Assembly: GCF_029227915.1 (NCBI RefSeq)
Contig: NC_079884.1
Location: forward strand, 5,024,001 to 5,088,000
Origin: Hydractinia symbiolongicarpus
Taxonomy: Eukaryota; Cnidaria; Hydrozoa; Anthoathecata; Hydractiniidae
Reading direction: 5' to 3'
DNA: 64,000 nucleotides
The number at the start of each line of letters is the position of its first letter. The stretch's first letter is position 1. Shown here in pieces: positions 1 to 12,218 of the stretch. The translations under genes were made by a program, and so were the position numbers. Under the pieces are notes generated by a model. The model was given only the letters and a program-made list of their open reading frames with translations, did not search any database and was not told the origin of the DNA.

Positions 1-119
1 CGAACGATTTTTTAAATTAATTTTCTCCACTAAAACGCATGAGACTTGTAGTTTTCAGAAATGTTTTCATTTTTGATGAGACGTTTAATGAAAGTTGTTT
101 AATCGCCGCAAACAAAAAC
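1..119. repeat. Partial monomer at the left edge (ctccac type)
   Basis: The window opens inside the array. Bases 1-117 match 14401-14517 almost base for base, including the shortened ttttctccac, the gacgtttaatg variant and the shortened cgccgcaaac. The same rare monomer type recurs near 21,095 and 21,905. The array therefore continues to the left of the window. Confidence 0.9.
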
Positions 120-3100
120 CCGCGATTTCCCGTAAATCCCGGGCTTGGCCCGTATAGTCGAATATATACAAAGAAAGTACCCTGTGAGTAAACTCATTTC
201 CGAAACGATTTTTTCAATTATCTTTTCACCACTAAAACGCATGAGACTTGCAGTTTTCAAAAATGTTTTCATTTTTGATGAGACGCTTAATGAAACAGGT
301 TTAATCGCTGGCAAACGAAAACCCGCGATTTCCCGTAAATCCCGGGCTTGGCCCGTATAGTCGAATGTATACAAAGAAAGTACCCTGTGAGTAAACTCAT
401 TTCCAAAACCATTTTTTAAATTATCTTTTCACCACTAAAACACATAAGACTTGTAGTTTTCAAAAATGTTTTTATTTTTGATGAGACGCTGAATAAAAGA
501 AGTTTAATCGCCGGCAAACGAAAACCCGCCATTTCCCGTAAACTCCGGACTAGTTCCGTATAATCAAAAGTATACAAAGAAAGTACCCAGGGAGTAAACT
601 CATTTCCCGAACGACTTTTTAAATTATTTTTTCAGCACTAAAACGCATGAGACTTGTAGTTTTTAAAAATGTTTTCATTTTTGATGAGACGCTGAATAAA
701 AGACGTTTAATCGCCGGCAAACGAAAACCCGCCATTTCCCGTAAACCCCGGACTCGGCCCGCATAGTCAAAATATACAAAGAAAGTACCCAGGGAGTAAA
801 CTCATTTCCCGAACGATTTTTTAAATTATTTTTTCAGCACTAAAACGCATGAGACTTGTAGTTTTTAAAAATGTTTTCATTTTTGATGAGACGGTGAAAA
901 AAAGAAGTTTATTCGCCGGCAAACGAAAACCCGCAGATTCCCGTAAATCCCGGACTCGGCCCGTATAGTCAAAAGTATACAAAGAAAGTACCCAGGGAGT
1001 AAACTCATTTCCGGAACGATTTTTTAAGTTATTTTTTCACCACTAAAACGCATGAGACTTGTAGTTTTCAGAAATGTTTTCATTTTTGATGAGACGCTTA
1101 ATGAAAGTGGTTTAATCGCCAGCAAACGAAAACCCGTGATTTCCCGTAAATCCCGGGCATGGCCGGTATAGTCGAATGTATACAAAGAAAGTACCCTGTG
1201 AGTAAACTCATTTCAAAAACCATTTTTTAAATTATCTTTTCACCACTAAAACGCATAAGACTTGTAGTTTTCAAAAATGTTTTCATTTTTGATGAGACGC
1301 TGAATAAAAGAAGTTTAATCGTCGGCAAACGAAAACCCGCCATTTCCCGTAAACCCCGGACTAGGTCCGTATAATCAAAAGTATACAAAGAAAGTACCCA
1401 GGGAGTAAACACATTTCCCGAACGACTTTTTAAATTATCTTTTCAGCACTAAAACGCATGAGACTTGTAGTTTTCAAAAATGTTTTCATTTTTGATGAGA
1501 GGCTTAATGAAAGAGGTTTAATCGCCGGCAAACGAAAACTCGAGATTTCCCGTAAATCCCGGGCTTGGCCCGTATAGTCAAAAGTATACAAAGATAGTAC
1601 CCAGGGAGTAAACTCATTTCCCGAACGATTTTTTAAATTATTTTTTCACCACTAAAACGCATGAGACTTGTAGTTTTCAAAAATGTTTTCATTTTTTATG
1701 AGACGCTGAATAAAAGAAATTTAATCGCCGGCAAACGAAAACCTGCGATTTCCCGTAAATCCCGGACTCGGCCCGTATAGTCAAAAGTATACAAAGAAAG
1801 TACCCAGGGAGTAAACTAATATCCCAAACGATTTTTTGAATTATTATTTCACCACTAAAGCCCATGAGACTTGTAGTTTTTAAAAATGTTTTCATTTTTG
1901 ATGAGACGCTGAATAAAAGAAGTTTAATCGCCGGCAAACGAAAACCCGCGATTTCCCGTAAATCCCGGGCTTGGCCCGTATAGTCGAATATATACAAAGA
2001 AAGTACCCTGTGAGTAAACTCATTTCCGAAACGATTTTTTCAATTATCTTTTCACCACTAAAACGCATGAGACTTGCAGTTTTCAAAAATGTTTTCATTT
2101 TTGATGAGACGCTTAATGAAACAGGTTTAATCCCTGGCAAACGAAAACCCGCGATTTCCCGTAAATCCCGGGCTTGGCCCGTATAGTCGAATGTATACAA
2201 AGAAAGTACCCTGTGAGTAAACTCATTTCCAAAACCATTTTTTAAATTATCTTTTCACCACTAAAACACATAAGACTTGTAGTTTTCAAAAATGTTTTCA
2301 TTTTTGATGAGACGCTGAATAAAAGAAGTTTAATCGCCGGCAAACGAAAACCCGCCATTTCCCGTAAACTCCGGACTAGGTCCGTATAATCAAAAGTATA
2401 CAAAGAAAGTACCCAGGGAGTAAACTCATTTCCCGAACGACTTTTTAAATTATTTTTTCAGCACTAAAACGCATGAGACTTGTAGTTTTTAAAAATGTTT
2501 TCATTTTTGATGAGACGCTGAATAAAAGACGTTTAATCGCCGGCAAACGAAAACCCGCCATTTTCTGTAAACCCCGGACTCGGCCCGCATAGTCAAAATA
2601 TACAAAGAAAGTACCCAGGGAGTAAACTCATTTCCTGAACGATTTTTAAATTATTTTTTCAGCACTAAAACGCATGAGACTTGTAGTTTTTAAAAATGTT
2701 TTCATATTTGATGAGACGGTGAATAAAAGAAGTTTAATCGCCGGCAAACGAAAACCCGCGATTTCCCGTAAATCCCGGACTCGGCCCGTATAGTCAAAAG
2801 TATACAAAGAAAGTACCCAGGGAGTAAACTCATTTCCGGAACGATTTTTTAAGTTATTTTTTCACCACTAAAACGCATGAGACTTGTAGTTTTCAGAAAT
2901 GTTTTCATTTTTGATGAGACGCTTAATGAAAGTGGTTTAATCGCCAGCAAACGAAAACCCGTGATTTCCCGTAAATCCCGGGCTTGGCCGGTATAGTCGA
3001 ATGTATACAAAGAAAGTACCCTGTGAGTAAACTCATTTCAAAAACCATTTTTTAAATTATCTTTTCACCACTAAAACGCATAAGACTTGTAGTTTTCAAA

Positions 3101-3250
3101 AATGTTTTCATTTTTGATGAGACGCTGAATAAAAGAAGTTTAATCGTCGGCAAACGAAAACCCGCCATTTCCCGTAAACCCCGGACTAGGTCCGTATAAT
3201 CAAAAGTATACAAAGAAAGTACCCAGGGAGTAAACTCATTTCTCGAACGA
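120..3250. repeat. Two matching blocks 1,826 bp (9 monomers) apart
   Basis: About 1.3 kb at 120-1425 matches 1946-3250. Shared rare variants include the tgcag monomer (251 and 2077), tcgaatatatac (about 166 and 1992), aactccgg (about 541 and 2367) and the tttcaaaaacc start (1211 and 3036). The copies then diverge: after about 1490 the first has gagaggcttaatg, while the second has gacgctgtata. Bases 1440-1945, between the matched blocks, match 13,610-14,115 about 12.17 kb away. The spacing is nine monomers, a period that recurs through the window. Confidence 0.85.
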
Positions 3251-4485
3251 CTTTTTAAATTATTTTTTCAGCACTAAAACGCATGAGACTTGTAGTTTTT
3301 AAAAATGTTTTCATTTTTGATGAGACGCTGTATAAAAGACGTTTAATCGCCGGCAAACGAAAACCCGCCATTTCCCGTAAACCCCGGACTCGGCCCGCAT
3401 AGTCAAAATATACAAAGAAAGTACCCAGGGAGTAAACTCATTTCCTGAACGATTTTTTAAATTATTTTTTCAGCACTAAAACGCATGAGACTTGTAGTTT
3501 TTAAAAATGTTTTCATTTTTGATGAGACGCTGAATAAAAGACGTTTAATCGCCGGCAAACGAAAACCCGCCATTTTCCGTAAACCCCGGACTCGGCCCGC
3601 ATAGTCAAAATATACAAAGAAAGTACCCAGGGAGTAAACTCATTTCCCGAACGATTTTTAAATTATTTTTTCAGCACTAAAACGCATGAGACTTGTAGTT
3701 TTTAAAAATGTTTTCATTTTTGATGAGACGGTGAATAAAAGAAGTTTAATCGCCGGCAAACGAAAACCCGCGATTTCCCGTAAATCCCGGACTCGGCCCG
3801 TATAGTCAAAAGTATACAAAGAAAGTACCCAGGGAGTAAACTCATTTCCGGAACGATTTTTTAAGTTATTTTTTCACCACTAAAACGCATGAGACTTGTA
3901 GTTTTCAGAAATGTTTTCATTTTTGATGAGACGCTTAATGAAAGTGGTTTAATCGCCAGCAAACGAAAACCCGTGATTTCCCGTAAATCCCGGGCTTGGC
4001 CGGTATAGTCGAATGTATACAAAGAAAGTACCCTGTGAGTAAACTCATTTCAAAAACCATTTTTTAAATTATCTTTTCACCACTAAAACGCATAAGACTT
4101 GTAGTTTTCAAAAATGTTTTCATTTTTGATGAGACGCTGAATAAAAGAAGTTTAATCGTCGGCAAACGAAAACCCGCCATTTCCCGTAAACCCCGCACTA
4201 GGTCCGTATAATCAAAAGTATACAAAGAAAGTACCCAGGGAGTAAACTCATTTCCCGAACGACTTTTTAAATTATTTTTTCAGCACTAAAACGCATGAGA
4301 CTTGTAGTTTTTAAAAATGTTTTCATTTTTGATGAGACGCTGTATAAAAGACGTTTAATCGCCGGCAAACGAAAACCCGCCATTTCCCGTAAACCCCGGA
4401 CTCGGCCCGCATAGTCAAAATATACAAAGAAAGTACCCAGGGAGTAAACTCATTTCCTGAACGATTTTTTAAATTATTTTTTCAG
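2430..4485. repeat. Tandem 5-mer higher-order repeat, about 1,012 bp, two copies
   Basis: Diagnostic sites recur 1,012 bp apart: tttcaaaaacc at 3036 and 4048, gctgtataaaag at about 3329 and 4341, and the shortened gaacgatttttaaatt near 2641 and 3653. The copies are similar but carry scattered substitutions, such as cattttctg versus cattttccg. The match ends near 4,488, where the next monomer has ttttcaattttgatg. Confidence 0.82.
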
Positions 4486-7145
4486 CACTAAAACGCATGA
4501 GACTTGTAGTTTTTAAAAATGTTTTCAATTTTGATGAGACGGTGAATAAAAGAAGTTTAATCACCGGCAAACGAAAACCTGCCATTTCCCGTAAACCCCG
4601 GACTCGGCCCACATAGTCAAAATATACAAAGAAAGTACCCAGGGAGTAAACTCATTTCCTGAACGATTTTTTAAATTATTTTTTCACCACTAAAACGCTT
4701 GAGACTTGTAGTTTTCAAAAATGTTTTCATTTTTGATGAGACGCAGAATAATAGAAGTTTAATCGTCGGCAAACGTAAACCCGCGATTTCCCGTAAATCC
4801 CGGACTCGGCCCGTATAGTCAAAAGTATACAAGGAAAGTACCCAGTGAGTAAACTCATTTCCCGAACGAATTTTTAAATTATTTTTTCACCACTAAAATG
4901 CATGAGACTTGTAGTTTTCAGAAATGTTATCATTTTTGATGAGACGCTTAATGAAAGTGGTTTAATCGCCGGCAAACGAAAACCCGCGATTTCCCGTAAA
5001 TCCCGGGCTTGGCCCGTATAGTCGAATGTATACAAAGAAAGTACCCTGTGAGTAAACTCATTTCCAAAACGATTTTTTAAATTATCTTTTCACCACTAAA
5101 ACGCTTGAGACTTGTAGTTTTCAAAAATGTTTTTATTTTTGATGAGACACTGAATAAAAGAAGTTTAATCGCCGGCAAACGAAAACCCGCCATTTCCCGT
5201 AAACCCCGAACTCGGCCCGCATAGTCAAAAGTATACAGAGAAAGTACCCAGGGAGTAAACTCATTTCCCGAACGATTTTTTAAATTATTTTTTCACCACT
5301 AAAACGCATGAGACTTGTAGTTTTCAAAAATGTTTTCATTTTTGATGAGACGCTGAATAAAAGAAGTTTAATCGCCGGTAAACGAAAACCTGCGATTTCC
5401 CGTAAATCCCGGACTCGGCCCGTATAGTCAAAAGTATACAAAGAAAGTACCCAGGGTGTAAACTCATTTCCCGAACGATTTTTTAAATTATTATTTCACC
5501 ACTAAAGCCCATGAGACTTGTAGGATTTAAAAATGTTTTCATTTTTGATGAGACGGTGAATAAAAGAAGTTTAATCGCCGGCAAACGAAAACCCGCGATT
5601 TCCCGTAAATCCCGGACTCGGCCCGTATAGTCAAAAGTATACAAAGAAAGTACCCAGGGAGTAAACTCATTTCCGGAACGATTTTTTAAGTTATTTTTTC
5701 ACCACTAAAACGCATGAGACTTGTAGTTTTCAGAAATGTTTTCATTTTTGATGAGACGCTTAATGAAAGTGGTTTAATCGCCAGCAAACGAAAACCCGTG
5801 ATTTCCCGTAAATCCCGGGCTTGGCCGGTATAGTCGAATGTATACAAAGAAAGTACCCTGTGAGTAAACTCATTTCAAAAACCATTTTTTAAATTATCTT
5901 TTCACCACTAAAACGCATAAGACTTGTAGTTTTCAAAAATGTTTTCATTTTTGATGAGACGCTGAATAAAAGAAGTTTAATCGTCGGCAAACGAAAACCC
6001 GCCATTTCCCGTAAACCCCGCACTAGGTCCGTATAATCAAAAGTATACAAAGAAAGTACCCAGGGAGTAAACTCATTTCCCGAACGACTTTTTAAATTAT
6101 TTTTTCAGCACTAAAACGCATGAGACTTGTAGTTTTTAAAAATGTTTTCATTTTTGATGAGACGCTGTATAAAAGACGTTTAATCGCCGGCAAACGAAAA
6201 CCCGCCATTTCCCGTAAACCCCGGACTCGGCCCGCATAGTCAAAATATACAAAGAAAGTACCCAGGGAGTAAACTCATTTCCTGAACGATTTTTTAAATT
6301 ATTTTTTCACCACTAAAACGCTTGAGACTTGTAGTTTTCAAAAATGTTTTCATTTTTGATGAGACGCAGAATAATAGAAGTTTAATCGTCGGCAAACGTA
6401 AACCCGCGATTTCCCGTAAATCCCGGACTCGGCCCGTATAGTCAAAAGTATACAAGGAAAGTACCCAGTGAGTAAACTCATTTCCCGAACGAATTTTTAA
6501 ATTATTTTTTCACCACTAAAATGCATGAGACTTGTAGTTTTCAGAAATGTTATCATTTTTGATGAGACGCTTAATGAAAGTGGTTTAATCGCCGGCAAAC
6601 GAAAACCCGCGATTTCCCGTAAATCCCGGGCTTGGCCCGTATAGTCGAATGTATACAAAGAAAGTACCCTGTGAGTAAACTCATTTCCAAAACGATTTTT
6701 TAAATTATCTTTTCACCACTAAAACGCTTGAGACTTGTAGTTTTCAAAAATGTTTTTATTTTTGATGAGACACTGAATAAAAGAAGTTTAATCGCCGGCA
6801 AACGAAAACCCGCCATTTCCCGTAAACCCCGAACTCGGCCTGCATAGTCAAAAGTATACAAAGAAAGTACCCAGGGAGTAAACTCATTTCCCGAACGATT
6901 TTTTAAATTATTTTTTCACCACTAAAACGCATGAGACTTGTAGTTTTCAAAAATGTTTTCATTTTTGATGAGACGCTGAATAAAAGAAGTTTAATCGCCG
7001 GTAAACGAAAACCTGCGATTTCCCGTAAATCCCGGACTCGGCCCGTATAGTCAAAAGTATACAAAGAAAGTACCCAGGGTGTAAACTCATTTCCCGAACG
7101 ATTTTTTAAATTATTATTTCACCACTAAAGCCCATGAGACTTGTA
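3715..7145. repeat. 9-mer (1,825 bp) followed by an 8-mer version (1,623 bp)
   Basis: Bases 3715-4485 match 5540-6310 at an offset of 1,825. Bases 4690-5525 match 6315-7145 at an offset of 1,623. The second copy therefore lacks exactly one monomer, the one at about 4488-4690 marked by ttttcaattttgatg and atcaccggc. The same extra monomer is present again at about 11,222 in a later 9-mer copy, so the loss happened in the 5.5-7.1 kb copy. Confidence 0.85.
5270..5472 (+). repeat. Reference 203-bp monomer
   Basis: One full unit measured from gaacgatt to the next gaacgatt. A typical unit of this type has 42 C and 35 G (38% G+C) and 13 CpG by hand count, against about 7 expected from base composition. 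Diagnostic variable sites include: aaacgcatgag versus aagcccatgag or taaacgcatgag (about 32-42); gttttcaaaa versus gtttttaaaa (51-60); gacgctgaata versus gacgcttaatg or gacggtgaata (about 80-90); cccgcg, cctgcg or cccgcc (about 119-124); cggactcgg versus cgggcttgg (about 141-149); tcaaaag versus tcgaatg (159-165); and cccagggag versus ccctgtgag (181-189). This copy carries gccggtaaacg, cctgcg and cccagggtg. Confidence 0.95.
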
Positions 7146-9190
7146 GGATTTAAAAATATTTTCATTTTTGATGAGACGCTGAATAAAAGAAGTTTAATCG
7201 CCGGCAAACGAAAACCCGTGACTTCCCGTAAATCCCGGACTCGGCCCGTATAGTCAAAAGTATACAAAGAAAGTACCCAGGGAGTAAACTCATTTCCCGA
7301 ACGACTTTTTAAATTATTATTTCACCACTAAAGGCCATGAGACTTGTAGTATTTAAAAATATTTTCATTTTTGATGAGACGCTGAATAAAAGAAGTTTAA
7401 TCGCCGGCAAACGAAAACCCGCGACTTCCCGTAAATCCCGGACTCGGCCCGAATAGTCAAAAGTATACAAAGAAAGTACCCAGAGAGTAAACTCATTTCC
7501 TGAACGATTTTTTAAATTATTATTTCACCACTAAAGCCCATGAGACTTGTAGTATTTAAAAATATTTTCATTTTTGATGAGACGCTGAATAAAAGAAGTT
7601 TAATCGCCGGCAAACGAAAACCCGCGACTTCCCGTAAATCCCGGAGTCGGCCCGTATAGTCAAAAGTATACAAAGAAAGTACCCTGTGAGTAAACTCATT
7701 TCCAAAACGATTTTTTAAATTATCTTTTCACCACTAAAACGCTTGAGACTTGTAGTTTTCAAAAATGTTTTTATTTTTGATGAGACACTGAATAAAAGAA
7801 GTTTAATCGCCGGCAAACGAAAACCCGCCATTTCCCGTAAACCCCGAACTCGGCCCGCATAGTCAAAAGTATACAAAGAAAGTACCCAGGGAGTAAACTC
7901 ATTTCCCGAACGATTTTTTAAATTATTTTTTCACCACTAAAACGCATGAGACTTGTAGTTTTCAAAAATGTTTTCATTTTTGATGAGACGCTGAATAAAA
8001 GAAGTTTAATCGCCGGTAAACGAAAACCTGCGATTTCCCGTAAATCCCGGACTCGGCCCGTATAGTCAAAAGTATACAAAGAAAGTACCCAGGGTGTAAA
8101 CTCATTTCCCGAACGATTTTTTAAATTATTATTTCACCACTAAAGCCCATGAGACTTGTAGGATTTAAAAATATTTTCATTTTTGATGAGACGCTGAATA
8201 AAAGAAGTTTAATCGCCGGCAAACGAAAACCCGTGACTTCCCGTAAATCCCGGACTCGGCCCGTATAGTCAAAAGTATACAAAGAAAGTACCCAGGGAGT
8301 AAACTCATTTCCCGAACGACTTTTTAAATTATTATTTCACCACTAAAGGCCATGAGACTTGTAGTATTTAAAAATATTTTCATTTTTGATGAGACGCTGA
8401 ATAAAAGAAGTTTAATCGCCGGCAAACGAAAACCCGCGACTTCCCGTAAATCCCGGACTCGGCCCGAATAGTCAAAAGTATACAAAGAAAGTACCCAGAG
8501 AGTAAACTCATTTCCTGAACGATTTTTTAAATTATTATTTCACCACTAAAGCCCATGAGACTTGTAGTATTTAAAAATATTTTCATTTTTGATGAGACGC
8601 TGAATAAAAGAAGTTTAATCGCCGGCAAACGAAAACCCGCGACTTCCCGTAAATCCCGGAGTCGGCCCGTATAGTCAAAAGTATACAAAGAAAGTACCCT
8701 GTGAGTAAACTCATTTCCAAAACGATTTTTTAAATTATCTTTTCACCACTAAAACGCTTGAGACTTGTAGTTTTCAAAAATGTTTTTATTTTTGATGAGA
8801 CACTGAATAAAAGAAGTTTAATCGCCGGCAAACGAAAACCCGCCATTTCCCGTAAACCCCGAACTCGGCCCGCATAGTCAAAAGTATACAGAGAAAGTAC
8901 CCAGGGAGTAAACTCATTTCCCGAACGATTTTTTAAATTATTTTTTCACCACTAAAACGCATGAGACTTGTAGTTTTCAAAAATGTTTTCATTTTTGATG
9001 AGACGCTGAATAAAAGAAGTTTAATCGCCGGTAAACGAAAACCTGCGATTTCCCGTAAATCCCGGACTCGGCCCGTATAGTCAAAAGTATACAAAGAAAG
9101 TACCCAGGGTGTAAACTCATTTCCCGAACGATTTTTTAAATTATTATTTCACCACTAAAGCCCATGAGACTTGTAGGATTTAAAAATGTT
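6666..9190. repeat. Tandem 5-mer higher-order repeat, 1,015 bp, about 2.5 copies
   Basis: The marker taggattta occurs near 7145, 8160 and 9175, exactly 1,015 bp apart. The aaaggcc monomer occurs at 7331 and 8346, also 1,015 apart. Copies start near 6,666, 7,681 and 8,696, each with accctgtgag. Several monomers here carry the gtatttaaaaatatt and acttcccgt variants. After about 9,180 the third copy switches to the aaaaatgtttt/gacggtgaata monomers of the 5.5-kb block. Confidence 0.88.
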
Positions 9191-9914
9191 TTCATTTTTG
9201 ATGAGACGGTGAATAAAAGAAGTTTAATCGCCGGCAAACGAAAACCCGCGATTTCCCGTAAATCCCGGACTCGGCCCGTATAGTCAAAAGTATACAAAGA
9301 AAGTACCCAGGGAGTAAACTCATTTCCGGAACGATTTTTTAAGTTATTTTTTCACCACTAAAACGCATGAGACTTGTAGTTTTCAGAAATGTTTTCATTT
9401 TTGATGAGACGCTTAATGAAAGTGGTTTAATCGCCAGCAAACGAAAACCCGTGATTTCCCGTAAATCCCGGGCTTGGCCGGTATAGTCGAATGTATACAA
9501 AGAAAGTACCCAGGGAGTAAACTCATTTCCCGAACGACTTTTTAAATTATTATTTCACCACAAAAGGCCATGAGACTTGTAGTATTTAAAAATATTTTCA
9601 TTTTTGATGAGACGCTGAATAAAAGAAGTTTAATCGCCGGCAAACGAAAACCCGCGACTTCCCGTAAATCCCGGACTCGGCCCGAATAGTCAAAAGTATA
9701 CAAAGAAAGTACCCAGAGAGTAAACTCATTTCCTGAACGATTTTTTAAATTATTATTTCACCACTAAAGCCCATGAGACTTGTAGTATTTAAAAATATTT
9801 TCATTTTTGATGAGACGCTGAATAAAAGAAGTTTAATCGCCGGCAAACGAAAACCCGCGACTTCCCGTAAATCCCGGAGTCGGCCCGTATAGTCAAAAGT
9901 ATACAAAGAAAGTA
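9190..9914. repeat. Hybrid segment extending a 5-mer to a 6-mer (1,218 bp)
   Basis: Bases 9190-9490 have the sequence of the block at about 5,540-5,850 (gacggtgaata, then ttaagttatt and cagaaatg). From about 9,510 the sequence returns to the 5-mer content (gaacgacttt, then caaaaggcc at about 9,561). The switch lies between tcgaatg (9487-9493) and cccagggag (about 9,509), two variants seldom linked elsewhere. The aaaggcc markers at 8346 and 9564 are 1,218 bp apart, one monomer more than the 5-mer. Confidence 0.8.
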
Positions 9915-12218
9915 CCCTGTGAGTAAACTCATTTCCAAAACGATTTTTTAAATTATCTTTTCACCACTAAAACGCTTGAGACTTGTAGTTTTCAAAAATG
10001 TTTTTATTTTTGATGAGACACTGAATAAAAGAAGTTTAATCGCCGGCAAACGAAAACCCGCCATTTCCCGTAAACCCCGAACTCGGCCCGCATAGTCAAA
10101 AGTATACAGAGAAAGTACCCAGGGAGTAAACTCATTTCCCGAACGATTTTTTAAATTATTTTTTCACCACTAAAACGCATGAGACTTGTAGTTTTCAAAA
10201 ATGTTTTCATTTTTGATGAGACGCTGAATAAAAGAAGTTTAATCGCCGGTAAACGAAAACCTGCGATTTCCCGTAAATCCCGGACTCGGCCCGTATAGTC
10301 AAAAGTATACAAAGAAAGTACCCAGGGTGTAAACTCATTTCCCGAACGATTTTTTAAATTATTATTTCACCACTAAAGCCCATGAGACTTGTAGGATTTA
10401 AAAATGTTTTCATTTTTGATGAGACGGTGAATAAAAGAAGTTTAATCGCCGGCAAACGAAAACCCGCGATTTCCCGTAAATCCCGGACTCGGCCCGTATA
10501 GTCAAAAGTATACAAAGAAAGTACCCAGGGAGTAAACTCATTTCCGGAACGATTTTTTAAGTTATTTTTTCACCACTAAAACGCATGAGACTTGTAGTTT
10601 TCAGAAATGTTTTCATTTTTGATGAGACGCTTAATGAAAGTGGTTTAATCGCCAGCAAACGAAAACCCGTGATTTCCCGTAAATCCCGGGCTTGGCCGGT
10701 ATAGTCGAATGTATACAAAGAAAGTACCCTGTGAGTAAACTCATTTCAAAAACCATTTTTTAAATTATCTTTTCACCACTAAAACGCATAAGACTTGTAA
10801 TTTTCAAAAATGTTTTCATTTTTGATGAGACGCTGAATAAAAGAAGTTTAATCGTCGGCAAACGAAAACCCGCCATTTCCCGTAAACCCCGCACTAGGTC
10901 CGTATAATCAAAAGTATACAAAGAAAGTACCCAGGGAGTAAACTCATTTCCCGAACGACTTTTTAAATTATTTTTTCAGCACTAAAACGCATGAGACTTG
11001 TAGTTTTTAAAAATGTTTTCATTTTTGATGAGACGCTGTATAAAAGACGTTTAATCGCCGGCAAACGAAAACCCGCCATTTCCCGTAAACCCCGGACTCG
11101 GCCCGCATAGTCAAAATATACAAAGAAAGTACCCAGGGAGTAAACTCATTTCCTGAACGATTTTTTAAATTATTTTTTCAGCACTAAAACGCATGAGACT
11201 TGTAGTTTTTAAAAATGTTTTCAATTTTGATGAGACGGTGAATAAAAGAAGTTTAATCACCGGCAAACGAAAACCTGCCATTTCCCGTAAACCCCGGACT
11301 CGGCCCACATAGTCAAAATATACAAAGAAAGTACCCAGGGAGTAAACTCATTTCCTGAACGATTTTTTAAATTATTTTTTCACCACTAAAACGCTTGAGA
11401 CTTGTAGTTTTCAAAAATGTTTTCATTTTTGATGAGACGCAGAATAATAGAAGTTTAATCGTCGGCAAACGTAAACCCGCGATTTCCCGTAAATCCCGGA
11501 CTCGGCCCGTATAGTCAAAAGTATACAAGGAAAGTACCCAGTGAGTAAACTCATTTCCCGAACGAATTTTTAAATTATTTTTTCACCACTAAAATGCATG
11601 AGACTTGTAGTTTTCAGAAATGTTATCATTTTTGATGAGACGCTTAATGAAAGTGGTTTAATCGCCGGCAAACGAAAACCCGCGATTTCCCGTAAATCCC
11701 GGGCTTGGCCCGTATAGTCGAATGTATACAAAGAAAGTACCCTGTGAGTAAACTCATTTCCAAAACGATTTTTTAAATTATCTTTTCACCACTAAAACGC
11801 TTGAGACTTGTAGTTTTCAAAAATGTTTTTATTTTTGATGAGACACTGAATAAAAGAAGTTTAATCGCCGGCAAACGAAAACCCGCCATTTCCCGTAAAC
11901 CCCGAACTCGGCCCGCATAGTCAAAAGTATACAAAGAAAGTACCCAGGGAGTAAACTCATTTCCCGAACGATTTTTTAAATTATTTTTTCACCACTAAAA
12001 CGCATGAGACTTGTAGTTTTCAAAAATGTTTTCATTTTTGATGAGACGCTGAATAAAAGAAGTTTAATCGCCGGTAAACGAAAACCTGCGATTTCCCGTA
12101 AATCCCGGACTCGGCCCGTATAGTCAAAAGTATACAAAGAAAGTACCCAGGGTGTAAACTCATTTCCCGAACGATTTTTTAAATTATTATTTCACCACTA
12201 AAGCCCATGAGACTTGTA
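9914..12218. repeat. Further copy of the 9-mer block (10,393-12,218)
   Basis: Taggattta near 10,393 and 12,218 lie 1,825 bp apart. The content follows 3,715-5,525: the ttaagttatt/cagaaatg monomer, tttcaaaaacc at 10,743, gctgtata at about 11,037, ttttcaattttgatg at about 11,222 and aaaatgcatgag at about 11,592. The offset from the 5.5-kb block is 4,870 at first and 5,073 after the extra monomer, which that block lacks. Bases 9914-10393 continue the preceding 5-mer type. Confidence 0.83.

Noticed and set aside
5013-5026. CENP-B box-like sequence on the minus strand (TTCGACTATACGGG) in tcgaatg monomers
   Set aside because: The known core is TTCG, four bases, A, two bases, CGGG. Here the first spacer is three bases, one short, and most monomers have tcaaaag, which destroys it. 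CENP-B boxes are also mainly a mammalian feature.
5011-5040. TATA-like promoter (cccgtatagtc, gtataatc, gtatac) upstream of possible transcripts
   Set aside because: A/T-rich satellite DNA gives such matches by chance. There is no gene downstream, and I see no pol III A or B box. Transcription of the array cannot be judged from sequence.
5308-5351. Internal sub-repeat: atgagac occurs twice per monomer, 37 bp apart
   Set aside because: The similarity does not extend beyond seven bases, so there is no support for the monomer having grown from a shorter unit.
5344-5389. Hammerhead ribozyme-like motifs: GATGAG followed by CGAAAA, as found in some animal satellites
   Set aside because: The essential C before UGAUGA is a T in every monomer I examined. 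The segments next to GATGA and before GAAA pair for only one base, so stem II does not form.
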